Assembly: GCA_019454045.1 (NCBI GenBank)
Contig: SKCR01010146.1
Span: 394,268-458,267 of the forward strand
Length of the DNA stretch: 64,000 nt
Direction: 5' to 3'
From: Zanthoxylum bungeanum
Lineage: Eukaryota > Streptophyta > Magnoliopsida > Sapindales > Rutaceae
Shown here: positions 44,739 through 57,041 of the stretch, piece after piece
Numbering within the stretch: the stretch's first letter is position 1
How the letters are laid out: each line of letters begins with the position of its first letter
Position numbers and translations under genes: made by a program
Notes under the pieces: generated by a model
Told to the model about the DNA's origin: nothing
Databases searched by the model: none
What the model saw: only the letters and a program-made list of their open reading frames with translations

Positions 44739-47700
44739 TGTAGGCACTGTATTTTTACATATAAGTCCCGATGATGAGTCTCACATGGAGACACTACCTC
44801 TTTAAATTGTGGAAGTCGCGGGAAACGGACGTCGGAAGGGAAGAGTCAGACATTGACATTTTGTTGGATTTAATTCGCTTGTTTAGCTTCGGGTTTGCTT
44901 GTTGGACCTCTGTTTTAAAACACAACCTTAGCCCAATGTTGGATAATATGACCCATAGCGTCACTATTTGTACATATCATGGTGTTGTTGTACAAATTAA
45001 CTATGTGACAAGGAAATTGCACTCTCATCGTTTGTGATTAGATCACCATAGATATATAAATGAAGAGAGGTCCATATGATTAGTTCCTGGATTGAGAATG
45101 ATATGAGACAGTATCAGTCCACGAAGGATTAATCATTAAATATCCCTAGCCGGAGTATTATCGAGACAGGACATCGATAATGCGGAATAGGCTAGTATTG
45201 CACTTGTGCGCGTTGTGAGGGCACAACGGCATAGTTCTCATATATTTAAGTATTGGATACTTATGCAAGTGCGATAGGAGGTTGTGTTTCACACGATGGT
45301 ACGGGAAACAGCTTCGCTCTGGATAGACCCCTCGGAATCCCATTGGTATTATGACTATGTGTCTATGGGAGTCCGACATCAGGGTATGTGTATTTGGTCT
45401 TAACCTGAGACTTGCACCGCTAATGCTTACGACAATCAATATACTTTAGTTGAGGTCGTCTAGGACTCTAACCGGTTCTGTGTACGCCGACTGCTGGGTA
45501 TATTGAGAATCGTAGAGTATTGGGTGTGATGTCAAGACGGAAGTATCACTCTAGTCATAGTGGAGATGATGTCACGCAGGATACGGTATTAGTTCTCTTA
45601 AGTGTTGCGCAACCATCGGGATATTATGACTAGGTCATACATATCCGATTATAGAGACTAGTTACCAGACATCCGACATGTGCTTCGGACGGGGCATACA
45701 CTTATCCAGCCCCAGCCCTAGCACGTGACTATCCGATACTGGGCCGATATACACAATACTTGGTATACTACGCTTGATACCGATCTTAAATATTCTTAGA
45801 TGGATATGTCCGGAGAAAGGGGTAGACTTGGTGCTTTGCTAGGAGTCGACCTTGTCTCGTAAATCGGTAGAACGTAGTACTTGGTACGTACGTGATTCGG
45901 ATACTCCGACGACCGTATTTACTGCCAACTTATCCGGGGATCTCATGGGTCGCTTCCCGATAATCCACCGATGACGCATAACTCGCACTCTTAAATAATC
46001 TGGGATTATATATAGAAGAGAGAGAAAATTAATCTGGGATTAATTACGGAGATATTTTATCTAGGATAAAATATCGTCTAGAGAGAGATAACGATTAATT
46101 TGGAATTAATCGGTAAATTAATATATTCGATATATTAAACGAAATTAGATTTTGACGAGGAATTAAAATTAGATTTTAATTCGGGCGAACGAATTAATTT
46201 AGAATTAATTCGTTGGCGACGTGAATAGTGAATTCGCTAGGTGTAATCATTTAATTACGACGCAACGGAAAAATCGTTAATTTGGAATTAGCGAACCCGA
46301 GCCCGAGTGTGATTGCGAGCGCATTCGTATTTCGAATTCGAGTGCGACGACGCAAGTCACATCAAGCGTCAAATCAAATGTCACTTTGAGTGATGTGATT
46401 GATTGATGTGATTGATTGATTGATAGACACACATCAAGTCACTTTAATAAAGTGAAATGAATAGTGATGTGAGTTGTTAGAATAGTGTTTGGAGGGAAAA
46501 AGCATTTACTTTTGGTTTTAATTAATCAATTGTAATTGTTTCAATATATTTTTTCATTGAAAATATATAAAGGCATTTTTAGAAAATGCTTTAACCAACC
46601 AACACACAATTTCTTCTCTCTCATTTTTCTCTTCTTCTAGTCACGCCCAAAACTGTTTTTCTTCACTGGTTTTGAACCAGAAATGGCGTGAATAAAGGGA
46701 AGCATAGAGTGGTTTTTCATGGTGAAAATCCAAGTGCTAGCACACTTACGAGACTTGCGAAGGTGGTAGGGAGGTTCACCCATGAGCCGGGATCCGTCCG
46801 ACGAGGCTTGGAGCTCCGTTTCGCAGCTCAAAATTATGTTTTGGAGGGCAGTGAACTGCTGCAGTGGGCGTGAATGGCAGTGCACTTTGTGGCTTCATTC
46901 GTCTTCAAATCGTCTCAACCGATCGATGTGAGTATTCCGCTACCTCCTTTGATGTGTTCACACATGTATTTCATTGCTTGTTTGATCTTGGGACCTAGAA
47001 ACAAACCTAACACCCAAACCCCCGCAAGTCACACACCAAGCCCACACACCATTAAGCCACACACCAAGCCCACCAAAACAAACCCAATACACGCCCAAAC
47101 CACTAAATCCACGCCCCAAAGCTTCCAAAATAATGAAATCACACATTAAACACATGTTAAAATCAAGACAAATCGCATTCCCTAATTAAAAGATACAAAT
47201 CAAATCTCATCAAAATACTTTCATAATCCAAGTAAATCATATCCCTAATTAAAAGAGAAGAAATCAAATCAAATCAAATCGTATCCCTAATGAAAGAGAA
47301 GAAATCAAATCAAATTAAAACACATCCCTAATTAAAAAGATTTTTCCTTAAAGCACACTAATTAAAAAAATATCTCCCATAATTACACTAATCCTTTCTC
47401 TTTTCACACAAGGTAAACCCCAACCTTTGCCTATAAAAAGAAGCCTTAACCCAACCTTTTCAACCCTAGCTCATTCTCACGTTACTGCCTCAACTTCAAG
47501 CCACATCCTCATCACGTCCCTAAACCCTCCACACACATTCAGCCACTTCACGTAAATAAACCTTCACAAGCCTTCAACTTACGCATCAATAAACCCTCTA
47601 CAACAGCCTTCATCCTTCACGCCACATACCCCTCCACTCACGCAAGTCCCTTCGCTTCAAGCCACATAAAGCCCCCTCCAAATCAGCCTAAAACTCCATG

Positions 47701-48977
47701 CCACAACAGCCTAAAACTGCCGCAAATCATCAGCCCAAAACTGCCGCATTTCACCCGTGAAAACTGCCCATAAACTGCCTAATTAGGCCGCATATTCTGC
47801 CCAGTTTGCCCACCAAACTGCCCAGTTTTTACCGTATAAACCCCCGCAAACAGTCCAGTTTTCTACCCAATTTGCCGCATATTTTGCACCCTAAAACTGC
47901 ACTGTTTTAACCCCCAAACTGCCCTAAATTGCATGGTTTTAACCCACAAACCGTAAGCCAAAACAGTCACGTATTACCGCAAAATAGTAAGCCTAAACCA
48001 TAACCATAAACATCGTAAAATGGAGTAAGAACAGCAGCCCAAACAACGAAATAGCGAAGGAAAACATTGAACCAGTGAACCGGAGAAGTTGCGGGGCATC
48101 AACCCTTCCGACAGTCGTGTAACGCGCCTCCGAGAGACGACTTAAGAGGTTAGACCTGAGGGCACCCCTTTTATTTATTATCCTTTATTTTCAATTTATT
48201 TATTACTTTTTTCGCATGAGTATTGTGGATTGGTGCATGATGTGATTTCCGGATGAACGAAATATGTGTTCTCTCTTGCGGTATATCGGATGGAAACCCG
48301 GACGTAAATTCCGTAGCCGAATTCGAATGGACGGTATTGAGGTCTGAACTCGGGATACAACTCCACGTACCACTTGAGAGACACACATATTTCGTCTCAT
48401 CCAACCTTGTGTTCGAGCATGATTTAGTCTAGTAGGTTATTTATTTTTAAGCATGATTTAGTCTCGTATGTTATTTATTTTTAAGCATGATTATGTTATT
48501 TCTTTATGCATGATTTAGTTATTTGCTTTCACATTAGGAGTTTAATATACGTTTATGTTTAGATTGTTATTTATTCGTTTGTGTTTGATGAATCAATATG
48601 CTCATGAGATTATTGTGTGATATCGTATGTTTGCCGTTATGATGACTTACTTTTGAAGCATACAAACTTAGATATAGGATTTATTTTTATGAATGCGAAC
48701 TAGATGTAGGTTATTCTTGGATATATATGTTACGTAGATTCGGTTAAGTTATTACATAAATCATTTCATTACAAGTGGCGTAAGTAAGGGACTATTCCGA
48801 ACCCAACGGTTTGAGGTCTTCCCTTGCGAGGGGTGAGTGCAGCCTTAAATCATTTTCCCGGTTCACACCGGGTGGCGACTCCATTTTTATTTCTCTGGTG
48901 TAGTCCCCCGTAGGCTACTCCGTACTCCCAACCAGGCCGCGAGCCCGGAACAGCGTCGCCGATTTCTGTGTCCTACA
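44739..48977 (+). mobile_element. 3' LTR of the Tat element (split by a solo LTR)
   Basis: Starts TGTAGGCACTGTATTTTT after a purine-rich stretch (AAAGTGTGGGCGAC) and ends GTGTCCTACA, followed by GACAT. Without the solo LTR (and one copy of its target duplication) it is about 2.16 kb. Its 3' kilobase matches 34,597-35,611 at roughly 90% by eye. Short open frames inside are chance. Confidence 0.88.
44937..47012 (+). mobile_element. Solo LTR of the Copia family (2,076 bp)
   Basis: Starts TGTTGGATAATATGACCC, ends AAACCTAACA, with CCCAA on both sides (44,932-44,936 and 47,013-47,017). It shares the whole layout of the LTRs at 2,334 and 9,958 but is clearly diverged, so it is another subfamily. 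The 5' Tat LTR shows the empty site at 20,725-20,729 (GCCCAAACCC). A solo LTR arises by recombination between the two LTRs of a complete element. Confidence 0.9.
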
Positions 48978-48982
48978 GACAT

Positions 48983-50408
48983 CAGACTTACTTTTGAGCA
49001 TACAGGGCGCTAGCCAGAATTTTACTACAGTTGCTTTTCAGATATTGAGGATTTAGAAAAGAAATGTTTTCAAAACATGAGTTTTTATGTTTTCGAGGCG
49101 TGAGGGAAAAACTCACCTCAGTATGTAACTTGATCAGATATGGAATTGACGGACAACACATGTGCACATGTAGAGGACTGGTGGGACATCGATACGTAAC
49201 GACCCCAGATCCTAGTTCAGGACTAGGGATGACATATGCCCCTAGATCCTAGTTTCAGAACTTGGAGGGTAGTATAGATCTGCACCCTCAGTTCTAGTTC
49301 AGTGGCTTGGGGGAGGGCGATACGTAACGCTCCAAGACCACCAGTTTCAAAGACAGTAGTGGCATGCTTTGGGAGACAACGATATGTAACGCCTCAAAGT
49401 CATGGATTTTCACTCCTAGCTCTTGTTAAGCGTATGGGGGAACAGCGATACGTAACGCCCCCATACGTCAGGTTTTCAGAGACGGAGACCAGTTTTTCAA
49501 AAACAGTTTTCAGAGATCAGTTTCAAAGACAGTTTTCAGAACAGATCTTTCAGATATAGATTTTTCAGAAAACAGATTTTCAGAAATGGATTTTCAGAGA
49601 CAGATTTACATAAAATGATGGTTTATAAACGAGTTTTCAAGAAGAATAGTTTTTAAGAGATTCTCAAAGTTTTACATATAGAAAATGATTTACAGAAAAG
49701 TTTCAAATAAAGAAATTTGTTTTCAGATAAGAAAAGAATTTTCAGAATGATTGGATTTCTTAAGATATTTTCTTTGATATGGAAGTTCAATGATATCTGG
49801 TTCTATTTGATGAGTAGTATCGTAGTTTGCTATGAGTATGTACCTTGTATAAATTTTATATTGAAATGCATGGTCAATATGTGATATTAATGTAAATGTT
49901 GAGTGTTGGGGGTTACCATGCTTAGAATACAGTTGTGAGGATTTCAATGGATGGAATCAAGAGTCAATATCTTATATTATATGGAGGTATGAGGCTTTAG
50001 CTCAGTGTTTTAGTAAAATTTTTACAGCTTATAGTTAGTTATTGCTTATGTTTTAGCTTACGTAGTTCTTATGAAGTAACCAGCCATAATTTAAGCTGAC
50101 TAAACCGCCACGGGTTTGGGATGGCTTTTACCACGAGTTTGGGTGGTTTGGTAGATAATAAATTAGTTCCAGTTAGGAAAAAAAATATGATGTTGTTAGT
50201 ATATAAAGTATAGTTACAGTGTGGAAAAAGAGTATGTACATACGTGGATGAATGCTTCTAGATTGGTGTATGAGAGATATCAGAATTCCATAGATGTGAA
50301 ATATAATGTGGAATCGAGTAGATAAGTTTACTACATTGTTGCATTCAGTACAGTGAGTAAATTATCCAGGTATAACATAAGTAAACAGCCATCGGTTAAG
50401 GATGTAAT
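48983..50408 (+). mobile_element. LTR-like block, family F, part 2
   Basis: Continues the block interrupted at 20,531. It contains GATACGTAACG motifs near 49,192, 49,319, 49,381 and 49,448 and a TTTTCAGA-rich low-complexity stretch at 49,480-49,745. It breaks off at 50,408 where a family D LTR begins, so its own 3' end is missing. No gene is recognised. Confidence 0.55.
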
Positions 50409-50734
50409 TGTTAGGGTTGGTGCTCAGAGTGCCAATTCGGATCGTATTTATGTCCGATTCATAAATACAAATAATTTTTTTTTCCATAATATTACTTATT
50501 TAATGGTAGCACCTCTTGTCTTTTATATACATATTCGATCTAATTACGATTAGATATCTAATTATGATTATATTGAAACAAAATTTGATTTAGTGATACG
50601 TGTATATTAGAGAAAGACCCTAGGATTTACAATATTGTGCGCAGTTACAACGTAGTTTGTAATTGACATTGGGAAGCGTCATTATAAGTAGTATATCCTT
50701 AAATAAAGTTCCTGGTCAAGATTTACTAACACGG
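50409..50734 (+). mobile_element. Truncated LTR, family D (first 326 bp)
   Basis: Starts TGTTAGGGTTGGTGCTCAG and matches the start of the LTRs at 51,330 and 54,983 (minus) up to GATTTACTAACACGG, then stops abruptly against gag sequence of a minus-strand gypsy element. Confidence 0.75.
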
Positions 50735-51324
50735 CTTGTTGAGGGCAGTTTACGCCGTGCCCCCAGCAACATGATCGACCTTAACCAAGGGCCTCATTTC
50801 GGGTGCTGGGTTACCCTGGGTCATTGGCCTAAACTCTCTTCGCCTCGGGACCGATCCTATATGACCTTCACAATATCACGCTGATTTTCTTACATCGGCG
50901 CCTTCATTGCCCGAGTAGCGCCCCCTCAGGCTATCTTCTCCCCTTCTTCCAATAACATAAATTTCCTCATTTACTCCAGTGCCGCAGTATTTTCAGGTGC
51001 CTCTTGGATCCTTAGATGAGACCATAACTTCTCAACCTTCAAAGCTCCTTTAAAGCTCTCCAACGCCTCCAAGGACTCATATGCCCCGACCTGTAATACC
51101 AAGCTGTGGTATACATCGATGAAACTCTTCAGGGACTTGGCATCCCTCTACTTCATCATCCTTAATGACCCAACAGTCTTCCTAGGTGCATATGCTTCTT
51201 TAAAATGGCACATGAAAGACTTCCTCAGCTGTGAAAAATTACCGATACTTCATGGAGTCAGATTTCGGAACCATAAGCTGGCCGACCCTCCCAAGGTTAG
51301 TGGGAACACCTTGCAAACTGCCCC
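50735..51324 (-). pseudogene. Gypsy family E gag, C-terminal half
   Basis: Minus-strand continuation, across the solo LTR, of the gag at 56.3 kb. One frame reads SLKSFIDVYHSLVLQVGAYE and VEKLWSHLRIQEAPENTAAL, the back half of a gypsy capsid domain; upstream the frames are broken by stops. It ends at 50,735 against a family D LTR fragment. Protease and pol of this element are absent. Confidence 0.6.
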
Positions 51325-51329
51325 CCAAC

Positions 51330-54300
51330 TGTTAGGGTTCGTGCTCAAAGTGCCAATACGGATCGTATTTATGTCTAATTCATGAATACGAACAATTCAT
51401 TTTTCCATAATATTACTTAATTATGGTAGTATTTATTGCTTTTATATACATATTCGATCTAATTACGATTAGATTGAAATTAAATATGGTTTAGTGATAT
51501 GTATATATTAGACAAAGACCTGATAATATATTATGTAGTGCGCAGTTACAAAGTAGTTTGTAATTGACATTGGGAAGCGTCACTATAAGTTGTATATTCT
51601 CAAATAAAGTTCTTGGTCAAGATTTACTGACACGGGTCGGTTAGTAAAATCCACTGAGACCAGTACATGTCGTATATCATGACTTGGTTTGATGGTTTAT
51701 CCCAATGAACCATGAGTTTTGGGAGACTCGTATAGACATGTACGTATTTATTTGATAAACACTGAACGACTCAGTGAAAATTTCCTAATAGATGGTACAC
51801 CGACGTCAATAGGAATCTTCTTGAGTCGAGTAGCATAATGGTCATTCGACTTGAGATATCACTGTGGATATATGAGATAGCCTCCACACTTTGATGGCAG
51901 TCACGTCACCGATCTATTTAGAACAGACCTCCGCCTTTTCGTTGGGTGTGGACTGATGCTCATGATATCCTGTGAGTATCAGATAGAATCCACCAGTCTT
52001 ATGTACATGGCATATGTATCTTGAACGTGTTTGCGATCTAGTAAATCCATGGATGTGGTATACTTCGGAAGTGAGTTCCGAGTGTTATTTTGAGATCGTA
52101 AATTTGAAATTCGACTATATTATACATTAGGGATTTGACGTTCCTATCTATATCCCTGATATAATATTGATAGCCTGTGACATAGGGATTATATGTATGC
52201 AATGCCCTCGACTTGCATAGTTTAGCGAGATTATCAGTGGTCGTCATAATTCATTAGTGGGTGAATTATGGACACGAAATTGGATTCTGTGACGGATAAA
52301 CCTAAACTTAGAGAGTCCCACAATATGAAATGCACTCGTTGAGCTCTTGGGCAACGCGTTATGAATAATATAGATTATTCATAATACTTCACTGTATTAA
52401 ATTAGTTAATTCAAATCGTTTAATCGGTAAACGAATTTACACATGCCAGGTGTTGGGGTTTTGGGCGAAGGGCGCGGCAGAAACGCGGTTCCGGCGAAAT
52501 CGTAATTTTAAAACTTTTTCAAATTACCGAATAAATTATTCAATATCTAATATGAATATTTATTCATATTTCACATAAACTTATTTATTCGATATCAAAC
52601 AGCGATATAAATATATTTGAAACATCGTGAAACTTTTACGAAAAACGTTTTTCCGTAAAATGGCCTAAAACGCATTTTTGACCAAACAGACCACCCGAAA
52701 CTTATGGGGATTGCCTAGGTCAGCCCTAATAGTGTTAGGGCAGTTCATGGGCTGCAAAAACAGTGACGAACTCACTGTTTGGACAGCCGTCACCCGGTTG
52801 GCTCAAAAGTCACCTGGTAACGCCGTTTTTGGCCATTTCGCTTATTTCAACTCCGAAACACTTTTCAAAAATTGATCCAACTCCCAAAACACATCCATTA
52901 CATTCATATGACATCTAATTCATCACAAAATTTCAAGTTTTACAAGATCTGATCCAGAAACCGAAATTATGATTTTCCATGCTTTAAATCCAATTTTTCA
53001 ACATTAATCAAATTAATCAAAACACCAACCGAAGTCACAACACATGAAGCACCCAAGAACAATTCTTGGTTTCAAAAGAGTGGTCATAACACTCTAGAAT
53101 GATAACTCATCATCAAATGATCAATTAGAATAATAATTACACTAATATTGTCCAAATCACTTCACACATGCATCACAAGCTTCCAATTCTTCATCCACAA
53201 CCAAAAGCCAAAATTTTTCAGAATTGAAGGAACCCTAGAACCTTTCTAAATCATCAAGAAATAAGAAACTAAATTTCCAAGCTTAAGGTTTTGAAAAATT
53301 ACCTTAAATCTCCTAAATCCTTAGCATTTTTTCTTGATTTTCCTTCATTTCTTCATGGTTTTTTCAAACCAAATTTGAAACCCATTTTTGTATGGAACTC
53401 TCGGCCATGGTGAGGAAGAAGTCAAGAAGAAAACAATTTTCCCTTTTAAAAAATGCTTAACCGACTTTGAAAAGTAATAAGGGCATTTTGGTCATTTTGG
53501 AAATTTAATCAAATTAAAATCAAATCAAACTTTATATTATCAAATCATATTTTGACTAATAAAGTTCAATTAATCATGCCATGTAAACCAATAATAATTG
53601 GAAAAATTTCATAACATTTATGAAAAAAGTTTATTAATTAATCATTTAAATATTTAATAATTAAATATTCAAATAATCAATTAATATAATTATTATTATA
53701 TATGTAATTTTATTTACAATAAATAACAAAATACATATATTTATGCCATGTGTCAAAATCTCATTTGATAAATAATTAATATGTATCTAATCGTATTATG
53801 TATGAAATACAAATACATAATAATTACGATTGGCCAAAATCCCTTAATGCATGTGTTATCGTTTAACCGATTAAACGATCCGGATTAACTCATTTAATCC
53901 GATGAAGTATTATGAATAATCCGTATTATTCATATCGCGTTGCCCAAGTGCTCAACGAGTACACTTCATATTATGAGACTCTCTAAGTTTAGGTTTATCC
54001 GTCACAAAATCCAATTTTGTGTCCATAATCCACCCACTCATAGATTATGACGACCACAGATAATCTCGCTAAACTATGCAAGTCAAGGTCATTACATATG
54101 TATAATCTCTCTGTCACAGGCTATCCATATTATACCTGGGATATAGATGAGAACGTCAAATCCGTTCGGTATAATATAGTCGACTTTCAATTTACGATCT
54201 CTAAATAACACTCAGAACTGATTTCCGAAGTTATACCACGGCCATGGATACTAGATCGTAAACATGTGTGGATGCCTATGCCCTGTACACAGGACTGACG

Positions 54301-56275
54301 GATCCTCTCTTGATATGCACTGAATATCATGAGCATCAGTCCACACCCAACGAACAGGCGGAAGTGTGATCTAAATAGATCGGTGACGTGACTGCCATCA
54401 AAGTGTGGAGGATAACTCATATATCCCACTGTGGTATCTCAAGTCGAAGGACCACTATGCTCGCTCAACTCGAGAAGATTCATATTGACGTTGGTGTACC
54501 ATCTATTAGGAAATCTTCAGTGAGTCATTATGTGTCTTATCAAATAAACACCTACATGTCTATACGAGTCTCCCGAGACTCATGGTTCATTGGGATAAAC
54601 CATCAGACCAAGTCACGATATATGACATGTACTGGTCTCAGCGGATTTTACTAACTGACCCATGTTAGTAAATCTTGACCAGGAACTTTATTTAAGGATA
54701 TACATCTTATAGTGCACTTCCCAATGTCAATTATAAACTACGTTGTAACTGCGCACTATATTGTAAATCCTAGGGTCTTTGTCTAATATACACGTATCAC
54801 TAAACCAGATTTAGTTTCGATCTAATCATAATCAGATATCTAATCGTAATTAGATCGAATAAGTGTATAAAAGACAAGGGTTCTACTATTAAATTAGTAA
54901 TATTATGGAAAATGAAATTGCTCGTATTTATGAATCGGACATAAATACGATCCAGATTGGCACTCTGAGCACCAACCCTAACACCAGGGGTAATTTTGGT
55001 TGTTCTAATATGTATTTGTATTTGATACATAATTAGATTTGATATATATTATTTGGTAAATTATTTGACGACACATGTAAATTAAATAATAATTGTTTGA
55101 CTTTTATTATTTGATTTAAATGTGTAAAAGTTACACTATTATTTAACGTATATTAAAAGTAATATATGATAAATATTGTGCCAAGTGTCATGGTCATTTA
55201 CCAAGTCTTTTTTAATTAAAATTGTTTTAATTATTGATTTTTTAAAAACCACACATCCACGCCACTTTAGGGTTTAGGAGAAGAAAATTATTTTCTTTCA
55301 TTTGGTGGGTGGTTAACTTGAAAATCCCTAACTTCTTCATCCTTCAAAAATACCTAATGAAGAAAGAAAGAAGAATCTCACACACAACAATAAAAGTTTC
55401 AAGAAATTAGAAGATTAAAGGTAATCTTTGAGTTTCTTTAACTTAGAAAATTATTTCTATGTTGTTCTTGTGTTTTAGCAATGGTTGTAGAGATTATTTT
55501 CTACTTTGATTTTGGGGGTTTTTGGATTGGATGATGGATTGAGAAGCTAGATGCATGTGTAAGTAAACTTTGAACTAAATTAATATAATTTGGGTTCAAT
55601 TTTTTATTGGACAACTTAGTTGCCATTCTAGAGTTATAGAGCCACTATAAAATAACCTAGAATTGTTCTAGAGATATTTCATGATGGTGGGACTTAATTG
55701 GTGTTAGATTAATTAGATTAATCTTGATAAAATTGGGTTTAAGCATGAAAAATGGATAGTTTTCACATCCAGATCAGATCTGGAAAATCTGATATGTTGG
55801 TGATGAAAAATATGATGTTTAAATGTATTGGATGTGTTTTGGGTGTTTGAACAATTTCCGAAAATTATTTCGGAGTTGAAATATGCGAAAACGGCGAAAA
55901 ACGGTGTTACCGGGTGAGTTTTGGGCTTACCGGATGTCCGCTGTCGAAACAGTAAATTTTTCACTGTTTGGGCAACCCATGAACTGCCCAAGCACTATGG
56001 GAGCTGACCGGGGTAGCCCCCATGTGTGTTGGTTGGTCGGTTCAGATAAAAACACATTTTATGTCATTTTACTGAAAAACGTTTTCGTAAAGGTTTCATA
56101 GTGTTTCTAACTTATTTGTGTCGTTATTTGATATCGAATAAATATGTTTAGGTGAAATATGAATGAATTATTCATATTAGATATTGAATAATTTATTCGG
56201 TAACTTTAAAAGTTTTAAAGTTGTGATTTCGCCCGAACCGCGCGCTTCTGCTGCTCCCGCGCTAAAACCCCTACA
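51330..56275 (+). mobile_element. Solo LTR, family D, plus orientation (split by another)
   Basis: Starts TGTTAGGGTTCGTGCTCAA and ends CTAAAACCCCTACA, with CCAAC on both sides (51,325-51,329 and 56,276-56,280). Without the inner insertion it is about 2.4 kb. It sits inside the gag of the minus-strand gypsy element. No coding sequence is recognised, so I cannot tell which superfamily it belongs to. Confidence 0.88.
52451..54983 (-). mobile_element. Solo LTR, family D, minus orientation (2,533 bp)
   Basis: On the minus strand it starts TGTTAGGGTTGGTGCTCAG at 54,983 and ends AAACCCCAACA at 52,451, with CCAGG on both sides (52,446-52,450 and 54,984-54,988). It is inserted in a same-family solo LTR in the opposite orientation, producing long inverted repeats (for example GTTTAATCGGT near 52,420 against ACCGATTAAAC near 53,866). 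Confidence 0.9.
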
Positions 56276-56989
56276 CCAACCACATCTTGGATTTCCATGA
56301 GTAAAATAATTTTTTCAATATGGGACTGATGGTCTGTGTTACCCTTGAAGATTTCCATCGCGGGCATAGCGAATCTCCTTGGGAACTTCGTCTCCAACAC
56401 TTCTTTAGTGAAATGGGATGCTGCTTCCATGTCTTGATCACTCCGAGCACCTCCCCAGGTGCTTTCTTCACATTTCTTCATCTCTTTCTGAAACCAGTCT
56501 CTCATCTGGCTCTCGATGTTCTCTTGCTCTCGGCCGAGGGGTTCCTTATACTTGCTTCTCTGAGCGTGGTATCTCCCACTCCTGACAGTTTTATGTCTCC
56601 ATTCCAGATATCATCTTAACTCGCTTTTCCCAAAACACGTACTATCACCAGACGATTATGGAGTTTGTCTATCGTCTTCTTCCTCACACGACTCTTTTGA
56701 TTGACCTTACTTTACAAGCATATTTTTTCCCCGTTTCTCGATCTCTTTCCACACCGGCTACCCTCTTACCATTAACAATATCTTCCTTCCTACAGTGGCC
56801 TGCTCGAGCTCGCTCTCCTTTCTCATTTTCCAACTTCTCAATCTTTTCCATCATAATTTTCACAAAAGTTTGCGTCACCTCCCTTTCCTTTCGTGCATTC
56901 ACCATTTCCAAATGCATGCTTTCTTCCATCTCTTTCATCCACTCCGTCGTTGAAGACTCTAAAGCTCTATGGTTATTGTCTCTTGTCAT
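56276..56989 (-). pseudogene. Gypsy family E gag, N-terminal half
   Basis: Likely start at the ATG at 56,989 (MTRDNNHRALESSTTEWMKE), the same opening as the gag at 1-484. The frame runs through a coiled-coil-like, Glu/Lys-rich region to a stop at 56,684. Another frame at 56,505-56,281 carries WFQKEMKKCEE, then RFAMPAMEIFKGNTDHQSHI, the start of the gypsy capsid domain. The solo LTR at 51,330-56,275 cuts the gene, which resumes at 51,324. Confidence 0.65.
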
Positions 56990-57041
56990 TGTCTTAGTGT
57001 GTTTGCTGCTTTTCGTACCGATCCCCACAGACGACTCCAAC

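Larger units (their letters stand above)
20532..48977 (+). mobile_element. Ty3/gypsy Tat-lineage retrotransposon with nested insertions
   Basis: GACAT directly precedes it (20,527-20,531) and directly follows it (48,978-48,982), and both ends have the LTR termini TGTAGGCACTG and TACA, so 28.4 kb is one insertion enlarged by later events. The interior, 35,612-44,738, encodes gag, protease, RT, two RNase H domains and integrase in gypsy order. The extra RNase H after the first defines the Tat lineage (Ogre/Retand relatives). The 5' LTR hosts an Athila-like element and the 3' LTR a Copia solo LTR. Stops and frameshifts make it non-autonomous. Confidence 0.88.
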
